Below, in pieces: positions 1 through 6,642 of a stretch of 64,000 nucleotides of DNA. Below the pieces are notes generated by a model. It saw nothing but the letters and a program-made list of their open reading frames with translations. It ran no database searches and had not been told where the DNA came from. The translations under genes and the position numbers were made by a program. Positions within the stretch are counted from its first letter, which is position 1. Every line of letters begins with the position of its first letter. The DNA is from Pseudomonas fluorescens (GTDB lineage: Bacteria > Pseudomonadota > Gammaproteobacteria > Pseudomonadales > Pseudomonadaceae), in contig NZ_KZ478009.1 in assembly GCF_002837185.1 (NCBI RefSeq), forward strand, positions 1 to 64,000, read 5' to 3'.

Positions 1-1643
1 CCTACGACCGCCAAGGCAACCTCCTCAGCGTCGAAGACGGCCACTGGGCGCTGGCTTACGAGTACGACAAACAAAACCGCCTCACTGCTGAGCACCAGGG
101 CTGGGGCACCTTGCGCTATGGCTACGATGCCTGCGGGCAATTAAAAGATCTGCGCCTGCCCGACAACAACCGCCTCACCTTCAACCACGATAAAGGCGGC
201 CATCTCGCCACCGTCGAACTCAACGGTGACGTGCTCACCTCGCATCTATTCAACGCTGGTCGCGAACACCAACGCCAACAAGGCCAACTGCTCAGCCACT
301 ACCACTACGATGACCAAAACCGCCTGCACGCCCACGCCGTCACCCAGCAAGGAAACCACCTTTACCAACGCCAATACGACTACGACAAAGCCGGCAACCT
401 CACCCGCCTGCTCGACACCCGCAAAGGCGAACACCGTTACCGCTACGATCCGCTCCAGCGCCTGACCCGCGCCGATCACTCGCAGGATGTGCAGGAGCGT
501 TTCGGCCACAACCCCGCCGGTAATTTACTCATGCAAGACAGGCCGGGCCCGGACATCGTGGCGGGTAATCGGTTGATGATCCAAGGCGATCACCATTACG
601 ACTATGACGCCTTCGGCAACCTGATCCGCGAACGGCGTGGCAAAGGTCATTCACTCGTCACCGAGTACCGCTACGACTGCCAGCACCGGCTGATCGGCGT
701 CACCAAGCCCAACGGCCAAACCGCGAGCTATCGCTATGACCCGTTTGGTCGGCGCATCAGCAAAACCATCGAAGAGAAAACCACGGAGTTCTTCTGGCAA
801 GGCGACAAGCTGATCGCCGAACACCACGCCGATCACCATCGCAGCTACCTCTACGAACCGGACAGCTTCCGTCCGCTGGCACTGCTGGAAGGCTTCGGGC
901 CGGAAGAGACCAAGCCCTACCACTACCAACTCGACCACCTCGGCACACCGCAGGAACTTACAACGCCCGACGGCGAAATCGTCTGGTCCGCCCACTACCG
1001 CGCCTACGGCGAAATCAGCCGCCTCGACGGCGGCAAAGTCGACAACCCTCTACGTTTCCAAGGCCAGTACTACGACCAGGAAAGTGGTCTGCACTACAAC
1101 CGGCATCGCTACTACCACCCGAATATCGGTCGTTACCTGACGCCCGATCCGGTGAAGCTGGCGGGTGGGATCAATGGGTACCAGTACGTGCCCAACCCTA
1201 CAGGCTGGGTAGACCCTCTAGGTCTGAACAATTGTCCAGGTGAAAACAAGTGCCAGCAGAGTAGTCGTGAAGGTCCAGAGGCACTGCCGCAGGCTAATGA
1301 ATACAGCACACCCACACCTAAGAGCCCAAATGCGCGACCTGATATGGGCTACCACAAGGAGACCTATGCCAGTAAACCTGTAAATCCGGAAGAAACCGTT
1401 CATAAATGGGAAGAGTTTTTGGGACCTCCCCCTCATACGAATACCAACCCACGAACAGGCAAACCTGATAAAGACAGAATTGTTTCCAGCGATGCAAAAA
1501 GAAGCATCCGTTACGGCGCTCATGAAATGAACAGCAAGCCAAGCAAGCATCATTATCATGAGGAAACATGGACACTTGAACTGAAGACCAACACGATGAA
1601 TATAGACAATACTGTCGTACGGGTCCCATTAACGAAGAAGTGA
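1..1643 (+). CDS. RHS-repeat polymorphic toxin, C-terminal part (5' end outside window)
   Basis: The reading frame is already open at the first base, so the true start lies upstream. The visible part carries many YD repeats (for example YDYDKAGNLTRL, YRYDPFGRRISK), which in RHS proteins build a hollow beta shell around the toxin. The core ends in the RHS-associated segment with RYLTPDPVKLAGG and the cleavage-type motif DPLGL (bases 1212-1226). The last 138 residues (1227-1640) form a variable tip with visibly AT-richer codons than the core, the usual sign of a swapped toxin domain. Such proteins are delivered by type VI secretion or act in contact-dependent killing. The delivery genes are not in the window. 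A small gene starts one base after the stop, as expected for an immunity partner. Confidence 0.9.
   Translation, partial: YDRQGNLLSVEDGHWALAYEYDKQNRLTAEHQGWGTLRYGYDACGQLKDLRLPDNNRLTFNHDKGGHLATVELNGDVLTSHLFNAGREHQRQQGQLLSHYHYDDQNRLHAHAVTQQGNHLYQRQYDYDKAGNLTRLLDTRKGEHRYRYDPLQRLTRADHSQDVQERFGHNPAGNLLMQDRPGPDIVAGNRLMIQGDHHYDYDAFGNLIRERRGKGHSLVTEYRYDCQHRLIGVTKPNGQTASYRYDPFGRRISKTIEEKTTEFFWQGDKLIAEHHADHHRSYLYEPDSFRPLALLEGFGPEETKPYHYQLDHLGTPQELTTPDGEIVWSAHYRAYGEISRLDGGKVDNPLRFQGQYYDQESGLHYNRHRYYHPNIGRYLTPDPVKLAGGINGYQYVPNPTGWVDPLGLNNCPGENKCQQSSREGPEALPQANEYSTPTPKSPNARPDMGYHKETYASKPVNPEETVHKWEEFLGPPPHTNTNPRTGKPDKDRIVSSDAKRSIRYGAHEMNSKPSKHHYHEETWTLELKTNTMNIDNTVVRVPLTKK
1227..1640 (+). other. Unclassified toxin tip of the RHS protein
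   Basis: This is the C-terminal domain after the DPLGL boundary. It begins with a short linker holding two Cys, has a Pro/Thr/Asn-rich middle, and ends in a His/Glu-dense block (YGAHEM, then KHHYHEETW) at about bases 1515-1570, followed by a short beta-like tail. Clustered His and Glu could form a nuclease-like active site, but the motif does not match an HNH or other nuclease motif I can name. Toxin role is inferred from position, composition and the downstream gene. The biochemical activity is unknown. Confidence 0.6.
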
Positions 1644-1644
1644 A

Positions 1645-2025
1645 ATGAAAATACGAACGACTGACGTTTTTTCCGTCCAAGACACTTTATGTGTGGAGTT
1701 CAGCTCGCTTTTTGGAAATGGCATAGCTTTCTGGCATGGCACCAAGCCCAACATCGGTGATGTTTTGGATGTGGAATTAGAATTGGATGAAGTATTTTCC
1801 TGGAAGGAAAATATTGATCTTTCTTCTGACACAACGCCAAAAATCACGGTAAACGATGGCATACAGATAATAACTGGCGAGCTTATTAACGATGCAGACG
1901 GCTGTGCAGTACTAAAGATAGGGGATTCAGTAATCCTCGTAGAGCTAGACCAGCCAATGCCGCACGAGCTCGGCTTCGTTGATGTCAGAGCTACCGCCAT
2001 TCATCTTTACCCAACTAATATCTAA
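1645..2025 (+). CDS. Candidate immunity protein to the RHS toxin tip
   Basis: A 126-residue soluble, acidic protein without signal peptide or membrane segment. The ATG lies one base after the TGA of the RHS gene, so the two are almost certainly co-transcribed and translationally coupled. The purine-rich end of the RHS gene (AACGAAGAAG) would serve as its ribosome binding site. Codon use is AT-rich and unlike the surrounding chromosome, matching the toxin tip rather than the RHS core. I recognise no family. By the gene order of polymorphic toxin loci it should bind and neutralise the adjoining toxin domain, protecting the producer and its sisters. That role is inference from context. Confidence 0.65.
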   Translation: MKIRTTDVFSVQDTLCVEFSSLFGNGIAFWHGTKPNIGDVLDVELELDEVFSWKENIDLSSDTTPKITVNDGIQIITGELINDADGCAVLKIGDSVILVELDQPMPHELGFVDVRATAIHLYPTNI

Positions 2026-2073
2026 AAATTTTAGACACTCAAACATCCAATCATCGGCTTGCCCCCTCGACAG

Positions 2074-2136
2074 TGAGCCGAATGACCAGCACAATCGGCT
2101 CACCATATGAGCCGAATAACCCCTACATTCGACTCA
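2074..2136. promoter_or_regulatory. Two tandem dyad operators upstream of the Fic gene
   Basis: Four 10-base half-sites form two inverted repeats of identical geometry. TGAGCCGAAT (2074-2083) faces AATCGGCTCA (2093-2102), and TGAGCCGAAT (2108-2117) faces ATTCGACTCA (2127-2136). Each dyad has a 9-base spacer and each right arm differs from the perfect complement at one base. The dyad centres are 34 bases apart. This is the layout of a cooperative dimeric DNA-binding protein. The nearest candidate is the Fic protein itself, whose C-terminus looks like a winged helix. Autoregulation is inference. Confidence 0.7.
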
Positions 2137-2149
2137 GTACCTAGGTACT
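2136..2149. promoter_or_regulatory. Perfect 14-base palindrome over the Fic gene ribosome binding site
   Basis: AGTACCTAGGTACT is fully self-complementary, abuts the operator array and includes the only AGG-like Shine-Dalgarno element, about 10 bases before the ATG at 2156. It could be a further protein site or, in RNA, a structure hiding the ribosome binding site. Confidence 0.45.
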
Positions 2150-2155
2150 CCTTCC

Positions 2156-3295
2156 ATGGATCACCCCCGCTGGATCTGGCAACACCTCGACTGGCCCCAT
2201 TTCCACTGGCAGCCCGGACGCTTGGCTGCTTTGCTGCGCGAATGCAGTCACTCCCAGGGCAAACTCCTGGGCATGCTCGGCTCCGCTGGTCAGGCAGCCA
2301 GTGCGCAGAACGAACTGGACGCGCTGCTGCAAAACATCCTGACCTCCTCCGCTATTGAAGGCGAGCAACTGAATGTCGGCTCGGTGCGGTCCTCCCTGGC
2401 GCGACGGTTAGGCCTGGAGGCCACGAAAGCCGGTCAGGTAAGCCGCCGTAGCGAAGGCCTCGCTGATCTGATGATGGATGCCACCGAGCAATTCGCCAAA
2501 CCGTTCACCTATTCGCGTCTGATGCATTGGCACCATTTGCTGTTTCCAACTTCGCAAGCGAGCGTTTCCACGCGCGCGATGAATGTCGGGGAGCTGCGGG
2601 GGGATGAGCAGATGCAGGTGGTATCGGGCCGTCTTGACCACCCTACCGTGCATTTTGAGGCGCCGCCACGCGCGGGGCTGAAGCAGGCGCTCGATGACTT
2701 TCTTGAGTGGTTCGAACTGAGCCGCAGTCAACCTGAACTGGACCCCTTCATACGTGCCGGCGTTGCGCATTTCTGGTTTATCACGCTTCACCCGTTCGAT
2801 GACGGCAATGGTCGCCTGACACGCGCCATCACTGACTTGGCCTTGGCCCAGGGCGACCATCACGCGATACGCTTTTATGCGATGTCAGCCAGTATCCTTG
2901 AGGACCGCCAGGGCTATTACAACGCATTGGAGTCCAGCCAAAAGGCCACGCTCGATATCACGGATTGGCTCGAGTGGTTTCTGAGAACGTTGTTGCGCAG
3001 CCTGCACCAGGCAATGACGCGGATAGATCGTGTGTTGAGCAAGACGCGATTCTGGGACCATCACCGCAGCGCTGCTTTGTCTGTCGAACAGACCAAGGTG
3101 CTCAACCGCCTGCTCGACGGCGGTGAAAGGGGTTTCGAACAGGGCATCAGCGCCGCGCAGTACCAGGCGGTGGCCAAGGTATCCAAGGCAACGGCCACGC
3201 GGCACCTGGCTGACCTGCTGGAAAAAAACTGCCTGATCCGTCTGCCCGGAGGCGGTCGCAGTACGCGTTATCAGATTAATACTGCGGGCGAGTAA
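2156..3295 (+). CDS. DUF4172/Fic-domain protein with C-terminal winged helix
   Basis: 379 residues. The N-terminus (about 1-80) has the Trp-rich DUF4172 signature (WIWQHLDWPHFHW). A class II-type inhibitory motif SSAIEG lies at 64-69. The Fic core carries the full catalytic motif HPFDDGNGRLTR at 212-223, so AMP (or other nucleotide) transfer chemistry should be intact. Residues from about 310 on (TKATATRHLADLLEK) resemble a helix-turn-helix reader. Fic enzymes modify target proteins with part of a nucleotide. In this subfamily the inhibitory helix is built in, so no separate antitoxin is needed, and none is seen nearby. The target is unknown. The paired dyads upstream suggest self-control. 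Confidence 0.9.
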   Translation: MDHPRWIWQHLDWPHFHWQPGRLAALLRECSHSQGKLLGMLGSAGQAASAQNELDALLQNILTSSAIEGEQLNVGSVRSSLARRLGLEATKAGQVSRRSEGLADLMMDATEQFAKPFTYSRLMHWHHLLFPTSQASVSTRAMNVGELRGDEQMQVVSGRLDHPTVHFEAPPRAGLKQALDDFLEWFELSRSQPELDPFIRAGVAHFWFITLHPFDDGNGRLTRAITDLALAQGDHHAIRFYAMSASILEDRQGYYNALESSQKATLDITDWLEWFLRTLLRSLHQAMTRIDRVLSKTRFWDHHRSAALSVEQTKVLNRLLDGGERGFEQGISAAQYQAVAKVSKATATRHLADLLEKNCLIRLPGGGRSTRYQINTAGE

Positions 3296-3369
3296 GCCCC
3301 CACTCATTTGCCCCAATCCCCCATGTCTGCTAGTGTCGCGCCGGTTTACCGTCTACCGGAATTGCCGCC

Positions 3370-3612
3370 ATGGCCCGCAAAAAAGTTGCACTCGATTTCG
3401 AACAATCCCTCGCCGACCTGCAAACCCTGGTCGAGCGTCTGGAGAACGGCGAGTTGTCGCTGGAAGACTCGTTGACGGCGTTTGAGCAAGGCATCGGCCT
3501 GACGCGTGACTGCCAGAGCGCGTTGGCGCAGGCTGAGCAAAAAGTGCAGGTGTTGCTTGAGCGCGACGGGGAGTTGGCCGAAGAACCTTTCGATGCGGAA
3601 CAACCCGAATGA
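3370..3612 (+). CDS. xseB: Exodeoxyribonuclease VII small subunit
   Basis: 80 residues, the normal length for XseB. The sequence is a predicted helical hairpin with the family pattern FEQSLADLQTLVERLENGELSLEDSL near the N-terminus, written here in parts: LADLQTLVERLENGE then LSLEDSL. The protein assembles in several copies on XseA to form exonuclease VII, which cuts single-stranded DNA into short oligonucleotides during repair. xseA is not in the window. The stop codon overlaps the ispA start (ATGA), giving translational coupling to the isoprenoid gene, an arrangement common in proteobacteria (xseB-ispA-dxs). Confidence 0.95.
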   Translation: MARKKVALDFEQSLADLQTLVERLENGELSLEDSLTAFEQGIGLTRDCQSALAQAEQKVQVLLERDGELAEEPFDAEQPE

Positions 3613-4496
3613 TCGATGCGTATCAGGCCAGTAGCCAAGCCCGGGTAAATGCGGCGCTGGAGCCCTTGTTTGTTGCGCCGAGCCCGGAAATGAAGCGGCT
3701 TTACGAGGCCATGCGCTACAGCGTGATGAATGGCGGCAAGCGTGTGCGCCCGTTGCTGGCGTACGCCGCGTGTGAAGCGCTGGGGGCGCCGGCCGAACAG
3801 GCCAATGGCGCGGCCTGTGCGGTAGAACTGATTCACGCCTATTCCCTGGTACATGACGATCTGCCGGCGATGGACGATGACGATCTGCGTCGCGGCCAGC
3901 CGACCACTCATAAAGCCTTTGATGAAGCCTATGCGATCCTGGCCGGTGATGGCCTGCAGAGCCTGGCGTTCAGCGCATTGCTGGACCCGGCGCTGAGCAG
4001 CGTCAACGCCGAGATCCGCCTGCGCATGGTCACCGCCCTGGCCCTGGCCGCAGGCCCGGCCGGGATGGTCGGCGGGCAGGCGATCGATATGGGTTCGGTC
4101 AGCCTCAAGCTGGATCAACAAGCCCTGGAACACATGCATCGTCACAAGACCGGCGCGCTGATCGAAGCCGCCGTGCAACTGGGCGCCCTGGCCAGTGGCC
4201 GGGCTGAAGCGGGGCAATTGGCGGCGCTGCAAACCTATTCACGGGCGATCGGCCTGGCCTTCCAGGTGCAGGACGATATCCTCGACGTGGAAAGCGACAC
4301 CGCGACCCTGGGCAAACGCCAGGGCGCCGATATCGCACGGGACAAGCCGACCTATCCTGCGCTGCTCGGGCTTGCGGCCGCCAAGGCCTACGCCCTGGAA
4401 CTGCGCGATCAAGCCCTGGACGCCCTGCGACCTTTCGACGCGGCAGCTGGGCCGTTGCGTGATCTGGCGCGGTATATCGTCGAACGTCGCCACTGA
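3609..4496 (+). CDS. ispA: Farnesyl diphosphate synthase
   Basis: 295 residues, standard for IspA. It makes geranyl and then farnesyl diphosphate from IPP and DMAPP in the cytoplasm, feeding ubiquinone, undecaprenyl phosphate and haem O. The first Asp-rich motif DDLPAMD is at 83-89 and the second, DDILD, at 222-226; both bind diphosphate through magnesium. The substrate-binding GGKRVRP is at 42-48. The gene overlaps xseB by four bases and is followed 110 bases later by dxs of the same pathway. Nothing unusual in the sequence. Confidence 0.96.
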   Translation: MIDAYQASSQARVNAALEPLFVAPSPEMKRLYEAMRYSVMNGGKRVRPLLAYAACEALGAPAEQANGAACAVELIHAYSLVHDDLPAMDDDDLRRGQPTTHKAFDEAYAILAGDGLQSLAFSALLDPALSSVNAEIRLRMVTALALAAGPAGMVGGQAIDMGSVSLKLDQQALEHMHRHKTGALIEAAVQLGALASGRAEAGQLAALQTYSRAIGLAFQVQDDILDVESDTATLGKRQGADIARDKPTYPALLGLAAAKAYALELRDQALDALRPFDAAAGPLRDLARYIVERRH

Positions 4497-4546
4497 CTCG
4501 TGCGGCCATAAGCGCCGCAAATTGGCCAAGTTCGCCCCTCTGCGTG

Positions 4547-4576
4547 GGCAGTTTGCAATGCTTGAGGTAAACTGCC
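4547..4576 (+). promoter_or_regulatory. Hairpin in the ispA-dxs gap
   Basis: GGCAGTTT (4547-4554) and AAACTGCC (4569-4576) are exact complements separated by 14 bases. The element lies 30 bases before the dxs start, in front of an AT-rich TATACCTATAAC stretch. There is no T-run, so it is not an obvious terminator. It may be a leader structure or an operator. Confidence 0.4.
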
Positions 4577-4606
4577 GCCTCTTCTATACCTATAACGATT
4601 CGCCTG

Positions 4607-6505
4607 ATGCCCACGACGTTCCTAGAGATTCCCCGCAAGCGCCCGTCCACGCCTTTGCTCGACCGTGCTGCCACGCCGGACGGCCTGCGTCGACTGGGTG
4701 AAGCCGAGCTGGAAACCCTGGCCGATGAACTGCGCCTGGAATTGCTCTACACGGTCGGCCAGACCGGTGGGCATTTCGGTGCCGGGCTGGGCGTGATCGA
4801 GCTGACCATCGCCCTGCACTACGTATTCGACACCCCGGACGACCGGCTGGTGTGGGACGTGGGCCACCAGGCGTATCCGCATAAAATCCTTACCGGCCGT
4901 CGCGAGCGCATGGCCAGCCTGCGCCAGAAGGACGGTATCGCCGCCTTCCCACGCCGCTCGGAAAGCGAGTACGACACCTTTGGCGTCGGCCATTCCAGCA
5001 CGTCCATCAGCGCAGCGCTGGGCATGGCGATTGCGGCCCGCCTGCAAGGCAGTGAGCGCAAGGCGATCGCGGTGATCGGTGATGGCGCGCTGACTGCGGG
5101 CATGGCCTTCGAAGCGCTGAACCATGCACCGGAAGTGGATGCCAACATGTTGGTGATCCTCAACGACAACGACATGTCGATTTCGCGCAATGTCGGTGGC
5201 TTGTCCAACTACCTGGCGAAAATCCTCTCCAGCCGCACCTACGCCAGCATGCGCGAAGGCAGCAAGAAAGTGCTGTCGCGTCTGCCCGGCGCGTGGGAAA
5301 TTGCCCGTCGCACCGAAGAATATGCCAAGGGCATGCTGGTGCCCGGCACCTTGTTCGAAGAATTGGGCTGGAATTACATCGGCCCTATCGACGGCCATGA
5401 CCTGCCCACCCTGATCGCCACGCTGCGCAATATGCGTGACCTCAAGGGCCCGCAGTTCCTGCATATCGTCACCAAGAAAGGCAAAGGCTTCGCCCCGGCG
5501 GAAGTCGACCCGATCGGTTACCACGCGATCACCAAGCTCGAACCCCTGGACGCCCCCGCCGCAGCGCCGAAAAAGGCCAGCGGCCCGAAGTATTCCGGCG
5601 TGTTTGGCGAATGGCTGTGCGACATGGCCGCCGCCGACCCGCGCCTGGTAGGCATTACCCCGGCGATGAAGGAAGGCTCCGATCTGGTGGCCTTCAGCGA
5701 GCGTTTCCCGCTGCGCTATTTCGACGTGGCGATTGCCGAGCAGCACGCGGTGACCTTCGCCGCCGGCATGGCCTGTGAAGGCGCCAAACCGGTGGTCGCG
5801 ATTTACTCGACCTTCCTGCAGCGCGGTTATGACCAATTGGTGCATGACGTGGCGGTGCAGAACCTCGACGTATTGTTCGCCATCGACCGCGCCGGTCTCG
5901 TCGGCGAAGACGGCCCGACCCACGCCGGCAGTTTCGACCTGTCCTACCTGCGCTGCATCCCCGGCATGCTGGTGATGACGCCGAGCGACGAGAACGAATT
6001 GCGCAAGATGCTCAGCACCGGCCACCTGTACAACGGCCCCGCCGCCGTGCGCTATCCGCGCGGCAATGGCCCGAATGCGGTGATCGACAAAGACCTGGAG
6101 GCGATTGAAATCGGCAAGGGTATCGTGCGTCGCCAGGGCAGCAAGGCGGCCTTCCTGGTGTTCGGCGTGCAACTGGCCGAGGCCCTTAAAGTCGCTGAGA
6201 AAATCGATGCCACCGTGGTCGACATGCGGTTCGTCAAACCACTGGATGAAGCCCTGGTGCGCGAGATTGCCGGTAGTCACGAGCTGCTGGTAACGGTCGA
6301 AGAAAACGCCATCATGGGCGGCGCCGGTGCGGCGGTCAGTGAGTTCCTGGCACGGGAGAATATCCTCAAGTCGGTGCTGCACCTGGGCTTGCCGGATGTC
6401 TACGTCGAACATGCCAAGCCAGCGCAGATGCTGGCTGAGTGCGGGTTGGATGAAGCCGGCATCGAAGCGTCGGTGCGCCAGCGTTTGGCGCTCTTGAATC
6501 CGTAA
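4607..6505 (+). CDS. dxs: 1-deoxy-D-xylulose-5-phosphate synthase
   Basis: 632 residues. The enzyme condenses pyruvate with glyceraldehyde 3-phosphate using thiamine diphosphate, the first and flux-controlling step of the MEP isoprenoid pathway. Visible landmarks are His56 in GGHFGAG, the ThDP-binding motif starting GDG at 158-160 and reaching NDND at 186-189, and the catalytic Glu378 in AIAEQHAV. A transketolase-like C-terminal domain completes the fold. The ATG at 4607 gives the usual Pseudomonas N-terminus (MPTTFLEIPRKRP). Downstream is a REPIN, then btuB in the same direction. Confidence 0.97.
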   Translation: MPTTFLEIPRKRPSTPLLDRAATPDGLRRLGEAELETLADELRLELLYTVGQTGGHFGAGLGVIELTIALHYVFDTPDDRLVWDVGHQAYPHKILTGRRERMASLRQKDGIAAFPRRSESEYDTFGVGHSSTSISAALGMAIAARLQGSERKAIAVIGDGALTAGMAFEALNHAPEVDANMLVILNDNDMSISRNVGGLSNYLAKILSSRTYASMREGSKKVLSRLPGAWEIARRTEEYAKGMLVPGTLFEELGWNYIGPIDGHDLPTLIATLRNMRDLKGPQFLHIVTKKGKGFAPAEVDPIGYHAITKLEPLDAPAAAPKKASGPKYSGVFGEWLCDMAAADPRLVGITPAMKEGSDLVAFSERFPLRYFDVAIAEQHAVTFAAGMACEGAKPVVAIYSTFLQRGYDQLVHDVAVQNLDVLFAIDRAGLVGEDGPTHAGSFDLSYLRCIPGMLVMTPSDENELRKMLSTGHLYNGPAAVRYPRGNGPNAVIDKDLEAIEIGKGIVRRQGSKAAFLVFGVQLAEALKVAEKIDATVVDMRFVKPLDEALVREIAGSHELLVTVEENAIMGGAGAAVSEFLARENILKSVLHLGLPDVYVEHAKPAQMLAECGLDEAGIEASVRQRLALLNP

Positions 6506-6516
6506 CCGGATCCAAG

Positions 6517-6605
6517 TGTGGGAGGGGGCTTGCCCCCGATAGCGGTGTATCAGTTGTAGCTATTGTGACTGAACCACTGCAATCGGGGGCAAGCCCCCTC
6601 CCACA
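6517..6605. repeat. REPIN (GTGGGAGGGGGCTTGC family)
   Basis: Two inverted copies: TGTGGGAGGGGGCTTGCCCC begins at 6517 and its complement, starting ATCGGGGGC, ends at 6605. The type matches the abundant REPINs described from P. fluorescens SBW25. The same family recurs at 23767-23855 and 29186-29260. It fills most of the dxs-btuB gap and ends 37 bases before the btuB ATG. Confidence 0.92.
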
Positions 6606-6642
6606 TTTGATCTGTGCAACCTTGAAACGCTATGGACAGCCC

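Noticed and set aside
4622..6412. 596-codon open frame antisense to dxs
   Set aside because: It mirrors dxs codon bias and lacks any protein-family features.
6565..6642. In-frame upstream extension of btuB
   Set aside because: These codons are translated REPIN sequence; the signal peptide starts at 6643.
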